In this document: piece after piece, positions 27,530 through 36,400 of the stretch
How positions within the stretch are numbered: the first letter of the stretch is position 1
Layout: each line of letters starts with the position of its first letter
Assembly: GCF_030369635.1 (NCBI RefSeq)
Contig: NZ_CP128474.1
Coordinates: forward strand, 2,294,001-2,358,000
Origin: Microbacterium arborescens
GTDB taxonomy: Bacteria; Actinomycetota; Actinomycetes; Actinomycetales; Microbacteriaceae
Length of the DNA: 64,000 bases
Direction: 5' to 3'
Translations under genes and position numbers: made by a program
Notes under the pieces: model-generated
What the model was told of the DNA's origin: nothing
Seen by the model: only the letters and a program-made list of their open reading frames with translations
Databases searched by the model: none

Positions 27530-29827
27530 CTACGCGCTCCGGCGCGCGGGCCGCAGTGCCGATCGCAGCCTCAGACTGTTGAGCACGACGAAGACGCTCG
27601 AGAACGCCATCGCGGCCGCGGCGACCATCGGGTTGAGCAGTCCGGCGACCGCCAGCGGCACGGCGGCGACGTTGTACGCGAACGCCCAGAACAGGTTTCC
27701 GCGGATGATCCCGAGGGTGCGGCGACTGAGTTCGATGGCCTCGGCCACCGCCCGGGGGCTTCCTGCGGTCAGCGTGATGTCGCTGGCGTGCTTGGCGGCA
27801 TCCGTCCCGCCGCCCATCGCGATACCGAGATCGGCGGCGGCCAGGGCGGCGGCGTCGTTGACGCCGTCGCCGACCATCGCGACCCGCTCCCCCGCCGCCT
27901 GGCGCCGTCGCACCTCGTCGAGCTTGCCCTCCGGCCGCACGTCGGCGACGACCTCGTCGATGCCCAGCTCGCGAGCCACCGCCGCGGCTGCACCAGCGTT
28001 GTCACCCGTGACCAGGACGACGGATGCACCGGTGCGGTGCAGTCGCGCCACGGCATCGCGAGCGTCGTCGCGGACGCGATCCGCGACCGCGATGACCGCG
28101 CGGACGGCGCCGTCCCACCCGACGGCGACGACGGATGCTCCGGACTCCGCAGCGTCGCGCGCGGCCGCGTCGAGCTCGGCGGCCGGAGACCCCAGGCGTT
28201 CGGTGACGAAAGCCATGCTTCCCGCGGTGACATCGCGCCCATCGACCGAGCCGCGGACACCGCCTCCCGAGACCCCCGTGAACTCGGTCACCGCAGGCAC
28301 CGCGCCGGCGGCGGCGACGATCGCACGTGCGATCGGGTGCTCCGAAGCCGATTCGACGGCGCCGGCCGCCCGCAGCGCCTCGTGGCGGTCGACCCCGGCC
28401 GCCGTGGCCACCGACGCGACCGACATCCGCCCTTCGGTCAGGGTGCCGGTCTTGTCCATGAGGACGACGTCGATGCGCTCGGCGGCTTCCAGGGCCTCGG
28501 GACCGGTGATCAGGATGCCGAGCTCGGCGCCACGCCCGGTGCCGACCAGGACGGCGATGGGCGTCGCGAGCCCGAGGGCGCACGGGCAGGCGATGATGAG
28601 CACCGCCACGGCGGCGGTGAACCCCGCCGCCACGGGCGCGCCTGCGACGATCCAGCCGACGAGGGTGAGCGCGGCGACGACGATGACGACGGGGACGAAC
28701 ACCGCCGAGACGCGGTCGGCAAGGCGCTGCACGCGGCTCTTACCCGATTGTGCCTCGTCGACCAGACGTGCCAGGTGCGCGAGACGGGTCTCGTCGCCGA
28801 CCGAGGTGGCGCGAACCCGCAGGCGTCCACCCGACGCGATCGTGCCCCCGGTCACCTCGGAGCCGGGTCCGACGTCGACCGGCACCGATTCGCCTGTGAG
28901 CATGCTCTCGTCGACCGCCGCTGCGCCGTCGACCACGACGCCGTCCGTCGCGACCTTCCCACCGGGCCGCACGACGAACTCGTCGCCTTCCCGAAGGGTC
29001 TCGATCCCGACGCGTCGACCGTCCGGCAGCTCGACGTCGGTCGCCCCGAGCTCGAGCAGTGCGCGCAGGGCGGCTCCCGCGCGCCGCCGCGACCGCTGCT
29101 CGATGTACCGTCCGAGCAGGATGAGCACCGTGACGGCTGCGGCGACCTCGAAGTACACGAGCGATGTCGGGTCGTGCACGGGCCCGAAGAGGACGACGTC
29201 GTGACGAATGCCGATACGCCCGGCGGAGCCGAACAGCACCGCCCACAGGCTCCAGGCGAACGCGGCGAAGGTGCCGAGGGTGACGAGGGTGTCCATCGTC
29301 AGCGCGCCATGGCGCGCATTCGCGAACGTCGCGCGATGGAACGGCCAGCCCGCCCAGAACACCACCGGCGCGGTGAGGACGAGCGACACCCATTGCCATC
29401 CGGGGAACTGCCACGCGGGCACCATGCCGAGCACCACGACGGGCGCCGCCAGCACGATGCCCCAAATCAGGCGGGTGCGCAGGGTCGTCCGCCCCGGCAC
29501 GTCCTCGACGTCGTGCTGGTGGCCGCCGTCGGCGTCGTGGTCCGCGTGCTGGTCGTGCTCCCCGGCGGGGTGCGGCTGCTGCCGACGCTGCGGGGCGCGG
29601 ACGCGGGCGGTGTACCCGGCCTCGCCCACTGCCTCGACGAGTTCGTCGACCGACACGGCCGCAGGATGCTCCACGCGCGCCGTCTCGGTCGCGAGGTTCA
29701 CCGTCGCGCGGACACCGTCCAGGCGTTGCAGACGCTTCTCGACCCGGGCGACACAGCTCGCGCACGTCATCCCCTCGATGTCGAGGACAGCGTGGCTGCT
29801 CTCCGGCCCGGCGGTGTCAGCGGACAT
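27530..29827 (-). CDS. copA: Copper-transporting P1B-type ATPase
   Basis: Inner-membrane Cu+ efflux ATPase of 765 residues. One heavy-metal-associated domain carries GMTCASC (C22, C25). A His/Asp-rich linker (HPAGEHDQHADHDADGGHQH) at about 85-107 precedes the first membrane helix. The channel motif CPC is at 414-416, the phosphorylation site is D458 in DKTGTLT, and GDGVNDAAAL closes the ATPase domain. Its ATG shares one base with the copZ stop codon (TGATG), so the genes are translationally coupled. The CsoR-type operator upstream of copZ implies induction by copper. The His-rich linker may add metal binding or silver/zinc tolerance. Confidence 0.94.
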   Translation of the reverse strand: MSADTAGPESSHAVLDIEGMTCASCVARVEKRLQRLDGVRATVNLATETARVEHPAAVSVDELVEAVGEAGYTARVRAPQRRQQPHPAGEHDQHADHDADGGHQHDVEDVPGRTTLRTRLIWGIVLAAPVVVLGMVPAWQFPGWQWVSLVLTAPVVFWAGWPFHRATFANARHGALTMDTLVTLGTFAAFAWSLWAVLFGSAGRIGIRHDVVLFGPVHDPTSLVYFEVAAAVTVLILLGRYIEQRSRRRAGAALRALLELGATDVELPDGRRVGIETLREGDEFVVRPGGKVATDGVVVDGAAAVDESMLTGESVPVDVGPGSEVTGGTIASGGRLRVRATSVGDETRLAHLARLVDEAQSGKSRVQRLADRVSAVFVPVVIVVAALTLVGWIVAGAPVAAGFTAAVAVLIIACPCALGLATPIAVLVGTGRGAELGILITGPEALEAAERIDVVLMDKTGTLTEGRMSVASVATAAGVDRHEALRAAGAVESASEHPIARAIVAAAGAVPAVTEFTGVSGGGVRGSVDGRDVTAGSMAFVTERLGSPAAELDAAARDAAESGASVVAVGWDGAVRAVIAVADRVRDDARDAVARLHRTGASVVLVTGDNAGAAAAVARELGIDEVVADVRPEGKLDEVRRRQAAGERVAMVGDGVNDAAALAAADLGIAMGGGTDAAKHASDITLTAGSPRAVAEAIELSRRTLGIIRGNLFWAFAYNVAAVPLAVAGLLNPMVAAAAMAFSSVFVVLNSLRLRSALRPARRSA

Positions 29828-30039
29828 CAGCGGCGTCCGGTCACCGTGTAGCCGGCCTCGGCCACCGCAGCCGAGACGACGTCGTCGTCGGGCGGCTGCA
29901 CGGCCGTGACCGCGACGGTTCCGGCATCGACGTCGACGGCGACGTCGGAGACGCCGGGGACGAGTCCGAGTTCGCGGGTCACCGCTGCGGCGCAGTGGCC
30001 GCAGGTCATGCCCTCGACGGAGTAGGTCTGAGTCGTCAT
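29827..30039 (-). CDS. copZ: Copper chaperone (HMA domain protein)
   Basis: A 70-residue single-domain metallochaperone with the CxxC motif in SVEGMTCGHC near the N-terminus, the standard length for CopZ. It delivers Cu+ to the adjacent CopA. The ATG has GAGGA seven bases upstream. It is the first gene of the copper operon; the repressor gene csoR is not in the window. Confidence 0.93.
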   Translation of the reverse strand: MTTQTYSVEGMTCGHCAAAVTRELGLVPGVSDVAVDVDAGTVAVTAVQPPDDDVVSAAVAEAGYTVTGRR

Positions 30040-30069
30040 GATGATCCTCTTTCGTTCAGCGACCTCAAC

Positions 30070-30098
30070 AGGATACCCCCCTGGGGTATTCCCGTCGA
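30070..30098 (-). promoter_or_regulatory. copZ-copA promoter with CsoR-type operator
   Basis: On the minus strand TCGACG (-35, 30098-30093), a 17-bp spacer and TATCCT (-10, 30075-30070) form a promoter. The inverted repeat ATACCCCAGGGGGGTAT (30073-30089), the classic GC-flanked CsoR/RicR box, fills the spacer and overlaps the -10, so apo-repressor binding would block polymerase and copper would relieve it. Confidence 0.75.
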
Positions 30099-30131
30099 TG
30101 CTCGGACATCGGGACGGCGTACGCTGAAACC

Positions 30132-30848
30132 ATGTCCACGATCTCCGAGCGCGAGCTCGCCGCGACCCTCGACCACGCCATCCTCAAGCCCGAACTGACC
30201 CGCGAGCAGGTCGACGCCGAGCTCGACATCGCCGCCGAGTGGCAGGTCTTCTCCGTCTGCGTGCGACCCTCCGACATCCCTCATGCCGTCGCACGCCTCG
30301 AGGGCACCGGCGTCGCCGTCGGAACCGTCATCGGCTTCCCCCACGGCACCACCTCCACCGCGGCGAAGGTCGCCGAGGTCCGCCAGGCCGCCGCCGACGG
30401 CGCCTCGGAGTTCGACATGGTCGTCAACATCGCCGCGCTGCGGTCGGGCTTCGACGACGTCGTCGTCGACGACATCCGAGCCGTGGTCGAGGCCGCCGAG
30501 GGCAAGATCGTCAAGGTCATCCTCGAGACCAGCCTCCTCGACGACGAGCAGATCGCACGCGGCAGCCGTCTGACCGAGGCAGGCGGCGCCGACTTCGTCA
30601 AGACCTCGACCGGGTTCGCCGGCGGCGGCGCGACGGTCGCCCACGTCCGGCTGATGCGCGAGAACGTCGGCGAAGCCGTGCAGGTCAAGGCGTCCGGCGG
30701 CGTGCGCAGCTTCGCCGATGCCGTCGCGATGCTCGATGCGGGCGCGACGCGCCTCGGTACGAGCGGCAGCGCGACGATCCTCGGCGAAGCGCGCCGACTC
30801 GAAGCCGGTGGCGAGGCCACCGGCGCAGTCGACGAATCGTCGTACTGA
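30132..30848 (+). CDS. deoC: Deoxyribose-phosphate aldolase
   Basis: Class I aldolase that cleaves 2-deoxyribose 5-phosphate to acetaldehyde and glyceraldehyde 3-phosphate in nucleoside catabolism. The 238-residue protein has LDHAILKPELT at the N-terminus, the Schiff-base lysine in DFVKTSTGF and a second catalytic lysine in VQVKASGGVR. TACGCT at 30120-30125 lies 6 nt before the ATG with no Shine-Dalgarno sequence, so the mRNA is probably leaderless. It is divergent from copZ and shares the intergenic region with the CsoR site, so copper-dependent interference is possible but unproven. Confidence 0.94.
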   Translation: MSTISERELAATLDHAILKPELTREQVDAELDIAAEWQVFSVCVRPSDIPHAVARLEGTGVAVGTVIGFPHGTTSTAAKVAEVRQAAADGASEFDMVVNIAALRSGFDDVVVDDIRAVVEAAEGKIVKVILETSLLDDEQIARGSRLTEAGGADFVKTSTGFAGGGATVAHVRLMRENVGEAVQVKASGGVRSFADAVAMLDAGATRLGTSGSATILGEARRLEAGGEATGAVDESSY

Positions 30849-30892
30849 CCCTCGCGGGCTCCGGCCCGCTCCGGGTGCGCGAGGCGCTGTCC

Positions 30893-31867
30893 TCAGGCGA
30901 GCGCCTCGCGCACCCGGACGACATCGTCGTCCATCTGCTCGATCAGCGCGGGAATGCCCGCGAAAGCGACCATCCCGCGGATGCGGGCTGTGAAGCGCAC
31001 CTCGACGCGGTGACCGTAGAGGTCGAGATCGGTCTCGTCGAGCACGTACGCCTCGACTTGGCGCTGCGGCACGTCGTCGAACGTGGGGTTGGTGCCCACG
31101 GAGATCGCCGCCGGATAGCGGATGACGCTCGCGGGCAGCATCCCGTCGGCTCCGGGCATTCCGAGATCGACCAGCCAGCCCGCGTACACACCGTCCGCCG
31201 GGATGAAGCCCGCGGCGTCGGTCGCCAGGTTCGCGGTCGGATACCCGAGCTCGCGGCCCCGCTTCAGCCCGTGCACGACCTCCGCTTCGACCGCGTGGGG
31301 TCTGCCCAGGAGGCGAGCGGCACCCGCGACGTCGCCCGCCGCGAGCAGGTCGCGCACCCAGGTCGACGACACGCGACGACCGGCGTCGCGTGCGCGGACG
31401 TCTGTGACGACGTCGACGTCGAATCCGTGCTCACGCCCGAGAGCGGTGAGCACGTCGGGATCCCCTTCGCCGCCGCGTCCGAACCGGAAGTCGTCGCCGA
31501 CGAGCACTCCGACGGCGCCGAGAGCGCGCACGAGGATGCCCTCGACGAAGTCGCGTGCCGAGAGCGCGGCGAGCTCGGCGTCGAATCGCAGCACGAGGAC
31601 GGCGTCGACACCCGCCGCAGCGAGAAGACCGATCTTCTGATCGAGCGCGACGAGCGGCTCGGGGCAGAGCTCCGGACGCAGCAGGCTGAGCGGATTGCGG
31701 TCGAAGGTGACCGCGACCACGCGCGCACCGCGGGCCGCGGCGTCGACCCGGGCCCGGTCGATGACGGCGCGGTGTCCGGAGTGCACGCCGTCGAATTTGC
31801 CGATGGCCACGACGCTCGGACCGAAGTCCGCGGGCACCTCGGCGGGGTCTCGATACACGGTCACCAT
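30893..31867 (-). CDS. ribF: Bifunctional riboflavin kinase / FAD synthetase
   Basis: Makes FMN and FAD from riboflavin. The N-terminal adenylyltransferase domain shows AIGKFDGVHSGHRAV and the later STWVRDLLAAGD; the C-terminal kinase domain has GRELGYPTANL and the GVYAGW segment. The 324-residue length is normal. The ATG at 31867 overlaps the end of the preceding membrane-protein gene by 7 bp. Last gene of the truB unit; the truB-to-ribF order is conserved in bacteria, although here two small membrane-protein genes are inserted between them. Confidence 0.94.
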   Translation of the reverse strand: MVTVYRDPAEVPADFGPSVVAIGKFDGVHSGHRAVIDRARVDAAARGARVVAVTFDRNPLSLLRPELCPEPLVALDQKIGLLAAAGVDAVLVLRFDAELAALSARDFVEGILVRALGAVGVLVGDDFRFGRGGEGDPDVLTALGREHGFDVDVVTDVRARDAGRRVSSTWVRDLLAAGDVAGAARLLGRPHAVEAEVVHGLKRGRELGYPTANLATDAAGFIPADGVYAGWLVDLGMPGADGMLPASVIRYPAAISVGTNPTFDDVPQRQVEAYVLDETDLDLYGHRVEVRFTARIRGMVAFAGIPALIEQMDDDVVRVREALA

Positions 31868-32313
31868 GACGATCCCTCCAGGACGGCCGGACGCTCGTCG
31901 CGGTCCGCTGCGCCGTCGCGATGCGACACGAGCCACCAGATGCCCACGAAGGGCAGGGCGAGTGGAACCCAGAAGTACCCGAAGCCGTAGCCCGACCACA
32001 CCGTGGCGTCGTGCGAGAACAGTTCGGGCAGCACGAGGCTGAGCGTACCGACGACGAGGACTCCCACCAGTTCGAAGCAGATCGCGACCCACGCGACGGC
32101 GTACCAGGCGCGCGAGCTCGATCTCACGAGCGCCACCGTCGCCAGCACGTACACGAGCGCGGCTGCCGCCGACAGCGAGTACGCCAGCGGGGCGTTGGCG
32201 AAGTCCTCGACGATCTGCACGAATGAGCGTCCCGTCGCGGCGAGCGCCATGACGGCGTACACGACCACCAGGACGCGGCCGATGCCGGTCATTCGAGGGC
32301 GGGGATGATCCAT
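31861..32313 (-). CDS. Small membrane protein, unknown function
   Basis: A 150-residue protein with four predicted transmembrane helices (about 10-28, 40-62, 70-92, 108-128) and a charged C-terminal tail. No family is recognised with confidence. It lies between truB and ribF, overlaps the ribF start by 7 bp and follows another small membrane protein by 34 bp. GGTGAGG lies just before the ATG at 32313; a second ATG at 32292 would remove seven residues. Confidence 0.78.
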   Translation of the reverse strand: MDHPRPRMTGIGRVLVVVYAVMALAATGRSFVQIVEDFANAPLAYSLSAAAALVYVLATVALVRSSSRAWYAVAWVAICFELVGVLVVGTLSLVLPELFSHDATVWSGYGFGYFWVPLALPFVGIWWLVSHRDGAADRDERPAVLEGSSW

Positions 32314-32347
32314 GACCTCACCAATGATAGGCGGCGCGCGGGCGGCT

Positions 32348-32716
32348 TCAGACGACCTGAACCGTCCAGATCACCTGCATCCGCCACACCATGATCGCCA
32401 CGGACAGGGCGGCGACACCGAGGATGACGGTGCTCCAGCGGCTGCGTTCGATGAGGGCCCAGAACACAGCGGCCGGCGGCAGCAGCACGGCCGAGACGAG
32501 ATACACCCAGAACTCCAGCAGGCTGCCCGACGGCGCATTGCCCGCCAGCGGGGCGATGATCGCGACGACGACCTGGGCGATCAGAAGCACTTCGACGAGG
32601 GCGAGCGCTCCGACCGAGAGGTCGCTCGGGCGGCGGTTCGCGAGACCGAGCACCGTGCAGAGCAGGCCCGCGGCGACCGCCACGGCGACCTGAACGATGG
32701 TGAAGACCGTGATCAT
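32348..32716 (-). CDS. Small membrane protein, unknown function
   Basis: A 122-residue, very hydrophobic protein with four predicted helices (about 5-25, 36-58, 68-87, 95-117). It resembles uncharacterised actinobacterial membrane proteins found beside truB, but no function is known. Its ATG overlaps the truB stop codon by ATGA, so it is translationally coupled to truB. Confidence 0.8.
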   Translation of the reverse strand: MITVFTIVQVAVAVAAGLLCTVLGLANRRPSDLSVGALALVEVLLIAQVVVAIIAPLAGNAPSGSLLEFWVYLVSAVLLPPAAVFWALIERSRWSTVILGVAALSVAIMVWRMQVIWTVQVV

Positions 32717-33645
32717 GCGTCCTCCGCCATGTTCATGAGGCTCTTGACGTCATCGCCGCGACGCTCGACGATCCCCACGAGCCGGCCGTCGGGATCGATC
32801 GCAGCGGGATGCGGCGCCGACAGGCGCGCGGCTGCTCCGACGAGTCGCTTGCCGTGACGCAGGTCGCGGGCCTCGTCGGCGCTCACGTCGAAGGCGCCGA
32901 GCACGGTCGCGGCGACATCCGCATCGCGCAGGAGTTCGAGGTCCGGGACGATCTCGGTCACGGCATCCGACACGTCGAAGGGTCCGATGCGGGTGCGCCG
33001 GAGCGCCGTGAGGTGACCGCCCACGTCGAGGGCGGCGCCGAGATCGCGGGCCAGGGCGCGAATGTAGGTGCCGCTCGTGCAGTCGACGACGACGTCGACG
33101 TCGATCGCTCGGGATGGCCCGCCTTCGCGGGCGGGAGTGACGTCGAGCGCGACCTCGCGGACCTCCCGCACATCGAAGCGTGAGACGGTGACCCGTCGCG
33201 CCTTCAGCTCGACCTCTTGCCCCGCGCGCGCCAGGTCGTACGCCCGCTTCCCGCCGACCTTGATCGCCGACACCCGACTCGGCACCTGATCTATCGCGCC
33301 GGTGAGCGCCGCGATGCCGCGATCGATGCCCGCACGGTCGACGGCGGCCAGCGCGGCATCCGTCGCGTGCCTGGTCACCGCGCCGTCGGCATCGTCGGAG
33401 TCCGTCGAGACGCCGAGGCGGATCGTCGCCTCGTAGGTCTTGTCGAGGCCGACGATGTAGGTCAGCAGGCGGGTCGCCGCTCCCACGCCGAGCACCAGCA
33501 GCCCCGTCGCCATCGGGTCGAGCGTGCCGGCGTGGCCGATCTTGCGGGTGCCGAGGGCTCGGCGGGCTCGGGAGACGACGTCGTGACTGGTCATCCCGCC
33601 CGACTTGTCGACGAGCAGGATGCCGCGGGGCGCGGTTTCGGGCAT
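32713..33645 (-). CDS. truB: tRNA pseudouridine(55) synthase
   Basis: Modifies U55 in the T-loop of tRNAs. The 310-residue protein has LVDKSGGMTSHDVV, the catalytic Asp in GHAGTLDPMATG, the KTYEATIRLG strand and the SGTYIRALARDLG motif. It heads an apparent operon with two membrane-protein genes and ribF. TAGGCT at 33652-33657 lies exactly 6 nt before the ATG, suggesting a leaderless transcript of its own rather than read-through from rbfA, which is 21 kb away in this genome. Confidence 0.95.
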   Translation of the reverse strand: MPETAPRGILLVDKSGGMTSHDVVSRARRALGTRKIGHAGTLDPMATGLLVLGVGAATRLLTYIVGLDKTYEATIRLGVSTDSDDADGAVTRHATDAALAAVDRAGIDRGIAALTGAIDQVPSRVSAIKVGGKRAYDLARAGQEVELKARRVTVSRFDVREVREVALDVTPAREGGPSRAIDVDVVVDCTSGTYIRALARDLGAALDVGGHLTALRRTRIGPFDVSDAVTEIVPDLELLRDADVAATVLGAFDVSADEARDLRHGKRLVGAAARLSAPHPAAIDPDGRLVGIVERRGDDVKSLMNMAEDA

Positions 33646-33699
33646 GCCTCCAGCCTACGGCGACGCCTCGCGCGGCTCGGCCCGGCGCCCACCGCCGAC

Positions 33700-33763
33700 G
33701 CTTCGGGCGCAGTTCGTCGCACCGGGCGCGGTTTCATCTGCGCCCGAAGCTCGGAACTGCGCC
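33700..33763. repeat. REP-like inverted repeat between the GH51 gene and truB
   Basis: Perfect 13-bp arms GCTTCGGGCGCAG (33700-33712) and CTGCGCCCGAAGC (33738-33750), plus a competing 10-bp pairing GGCGCAGTTC / GAACTGCGCC ending at 33763. The core TTCGGGCGCA recurs in a similar hairpin at 62353-62362, hinting at a dispersed family. It may also terminate the GH51 operon. Confidence 0.55.
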
Positions 33764-33791
33764 TCACCCCACGCGCGCCGGTCCCGCGCGA

Positions 33792-35309
33792 TCAGTCCAG
33801 CGCCAGCTCGACGGTCGCGAACGAGTGCGGCGGCATCGTCACGACCAGCTCACCGTCGTCGAGGGCGGTCGCGAGAGGCCGCGGCTCGACACGGTCGGGG
33901 ACGTCGGCATCGTTGAACGTCGTGGCGCTGTCGGCTCCCAGTACACGGGCTCGCGTCACGCGGGCACCGCGGCCGCGCAGGTCGATGCGCACCTCGCACT
34001 CCTCATCCGCCGACAGATGGGTGAGCGAGATGAGCGCCGACCCCTCCTTCGTCGAGGCCGACATCGACACCAACGGCAGCTCCCCGCGTCGCGCCGCCGT
34101 GGTCGGGGCGTCGAGCATGTGAGCGCCGAGCGCTCGGGCGTCCTGGTGCCCCTTGTTCATCTCGAACACGTGGTAGGTCGGGGTGAGGACGAGCTTGTCG
34201 CCGTCGGTGAGGATCATCGCCTGCAAGACATTCACCGTCTGGGCGATGTTGGCCATCGAGATGCGCCGCGCGTAGCGGTGGAAGATGTCGAAGTGGATGC
34301 CGGCCACGAGCGCGTCGCGGATCGTATTCTGCTGGAACAGGAAGCCCGGGTTCGTCCCCTTCTCGGCGTTCCACCACGTGCCCCACTCGTCGCAGACGAG
34401 GCTCACCCGGTTGTCGGGGTCGTACGAGTCCATGACCGCGACGTGCCCGCGCACGACCCGCTCGAAGTCGAGCGCGTAGGCCATCGTGTCGTAGAACTGC
34501 GCGTCGGTGAAGGTCGTCGCGTCCTCGCGGTTGATGCCCGATCCGGTGTGCGTGTAGTAGTGGAACGAGATCGCCTGGTACGGGTGCTTGTCGTACAGGT
34601 TCGCGGCGTGCGATTCGACGAGCGACTTCACCAGCACGCGCGTCCACTCGAAGTCGTCCTCGTTGGCACCGGCGGCAATCAGCGTCAACGTGTTCTCGCC
34701 GTGGTCGTGGCAGTAGGTCGCGTAGCGCCGCGCCTCTTCCGCATAGAACTCCGGTGACAGATTGCCCCCGCACCCCCAGGGCTCGTTGCCGATGCCCCAG
34801 AACGGCACGCGCCAGGGCTCGTCGCGTCCGTTCTCGCGGCGCAGACGCGCCATGGGGCTGTCGTCGTCGCGCGTGAGGTATTCGACCCACTCCGACATCT
34901 CCTGCACCGTGCCGCTGCCGACGTTGCCGTTGACGTAGGCCTCGGTGCCGAGCAAGTCGCACAGGTCCATGAACTCATGGGTTCCGAAGTGGTTGCTCTC
35001 GACGACGTCGCCCCAGTTCGTGTTGGCGATCTTCGGCCGCTGCTCGCGCGGACCGATGCCGTCGCGCCAGTGGTACGTGTCGGCGAAGCATCCGCCCGGC
35101 CAGCGCAGATTCGGGATGTCGAGCGCGCGGAGCGCTTCGACGATGTCGGTGCGGATGCCGCGGATGTTGGGGATCGCCGAATCCTCGCCCACCCAGAAGC
35201 CGTCGTAGATGCAGCGGCCGAGGTGCTCGGCGAAGTGCCCGTAGATGTGGCGGCTGATGCGATCGCCGACGACGTCGAGGTCGATGACCGCACGGGCGGA
35301 CGAGGTCAT
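33792..35309 (-). CDS. GH51 alpha-L-arabinofuranosidase
   Basis: Releases terminal alpha-L-arabinofuranosyl residues from arabinan, arabinoxylan or arabinogalactan fragments. The 505-residue protein is complete and lacks a signal peptide, so it acts in the cytoplasm. Acid/base E176 sits in WGIGNEPWG and nucleophile E308 in LVCDEWGTWW; the N-terminal HIYGHFAEHLGRCIYDG segment is typical of intracellular GH51 enzymes. It is the last gene of a four-gene operon and overlaps the preceding oxidoreductase gene by ATGA. Expression is probably controlled by the divergent LacI regulator at 38354. Confidence 0.92.
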   Translation of the reverse strand: MTSSARAVIDLDVVGDRISRHIYGHFAEHLGRCIYDGFWVGEDSAIPNIRGIRTDIVEALRALDIPNLRWPGGCFADTYHWRDGIGPREQRPKIANTNWGDVVESNHFGTHEFMDLCDLLGTEAYVNGNVGSGTVQEMSEWVEYLTRDDDSPMARLRRENGRDEPWRVPFWGIGNEPWGCGGNLSPEFYAEEARRYATYCHDHGENTLTLIAAGANEDDFEWTRVLVKSLVESHAANLYDKHPYQAISFHYYTHTGSGINREDATTFTDAQFYDTMAYALDFERVVRGHVAVMDSYDPDNRVSLVCDEWGTWWNAEKGTNPGFLFQQNTIRDALVAGIHFDIFHRYARRISMANIAQTVNVLQAMILTDGDKLVLTPTYHVFEMNKGHQDARALGAHMLDAPTTAARRGELPLVSMSASTKEGSALISLTHLSADEECEVRIDLRGRGARVTRARVLGADSATTFNDADVPDRVEPRPLATALDDGELVVTMPPHSFATVELALD

Positions 35310-36400
35310 GTGGTTCTCCAGTGCTCGTGCTCGGTGAGCGGGACCAGCGGAGGACGCTCCGCGGTCGTGGTCAGGGTGATGCGGCGGCCGTCTCGGGCCG
35401 ATCGGGTGAGGGCGCTCATGATCTCGAGGACGTGCAGGGCGACCTCGCCGCTCGCACGTCCGGCGCCCGGGCCCCCGCGCACGAAGTCGAGGACCCCGAT
35501 ACCGCGACCCGCGCCGCGGTAGCCCGCGCGCGGTGCGATCGCCGTCCACTCCCCGGCACGCGGTCGACGCAGGGTCACGTCGCCGTCGAAGAAGTTGGGG
35601 TCGGGCAGGGTCAGCGACGCGCTCTCACCGTGCACCTCGATCGGCGCGGCGTGCGTCGCGGCGGCGTCGAAGCTGAAGGTGACCGTCGACACCGCACCGC
35701 CGGCGTGCTCCAGCACACCGGTGACATGCGTGTCGATCTCGACGGGGATGCGCTCCCCCGCTCGCGGGCCCGAGCCGATCGTGCGCTCATCGCGCGATCG
35801 CGACGACGCACCCGACACGCTGACGACGGGCCCCAGCACGTGGAACAGCGCGGTGAGGTAATACGGCCCCATGTCGTAGAGCGGCCCGCCGCCCTCGCGG
35901 TAGTAGAAGTCGGGATGCGGGTGCCAGGCCTCATGGCCCGACGACAGCCACGTCGCGACGGCTGCGACCGGTCGGCCGATCTCACCGGCATCCACGACCG
36001 CTCGCGCGGTCTGCACACCGGACCCGAGCACGGTGTCGGGGGCGCCACCGACCCACGCGCCGTTCGCGCCGGCCATGACGCCGAGCGCTTCGTCGAACGT
36101 GGCGGCCAGCGGCTTCTCGCCGTAGACGTTCTTGCCGGCGGCGAGCGCGGCACGCGCCACTTCGCCGTGCGCCGCGGGAATCGTCAGGTTCAGCACGGTC
36201 TGCACGGCTGGGTCAGCGACGAGCTCGGCCACCGACAGGGCACGGGCACCGGGGAACCTCTCGGCGACCGCCTGGGCGCGGTCGGCGTCGAGGTCTGCCG
36301 CCGCCGCGATACGGACGGCGGGGTGATCGCCCAGCGTCTCGAGATACTGGCCCGAGATGACCCCGAGGCCGACTACACCGATGCCGTGCGGCTCGCCCAC
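35306..36400 (-). CDS. Gfo/Idh/MocA-family oxidoreductase
   Basis: NAD(P)-dependent sugar or polyol dehydrogenase of 364 residues. The Rossmann motif is VVGLGVISGQYLE near the N-terminus and the family lysine motif is GKNVYGEKPLAAT. A GTG at 36400 is preceded by AAAGGGGG and gives a standard N-terminus; this places the start 28 bp inside the ThuA-like gene, an overlap consistent with coupling. It lies between the ThuA-like gene and the GH51 gene. The substrate is unknown; the neighbourhood suggests oxidation of a glycoside or a released sugar. Confidence 0.85.
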   Translation of the reverse strand: MGEPHGIGVVGLGVISGQYLETLGDHPAVRIAAAADLDADRAQAVAERFPGARALSVAELVADPAVQTVLNLTIPAAHGEVARAALAAGKNVYGEKPLAATFDEALGVMAGANGAWVGGAPDTVLGSGVQTARAVVDAGEIGRPVAAVATWLSSGHEAWHPHPDFYYREGGGPLYDMGPYYLTALFHVLGPVVSVSGASSRSRDERTIGSGPRAGERIPVEIDTHVTGVLEHAGGAVSTVTFSFDAAATHAAPIEVHGESASLTLPDPNFFDGDVTLRRPRAGEWTAIAPRAGYRGAGRGIGVLDFVRGGPGAGRASGEVALHVLEIMSALTRSARDGRRITLTTTAERPPLVPLTEHEHWRTT

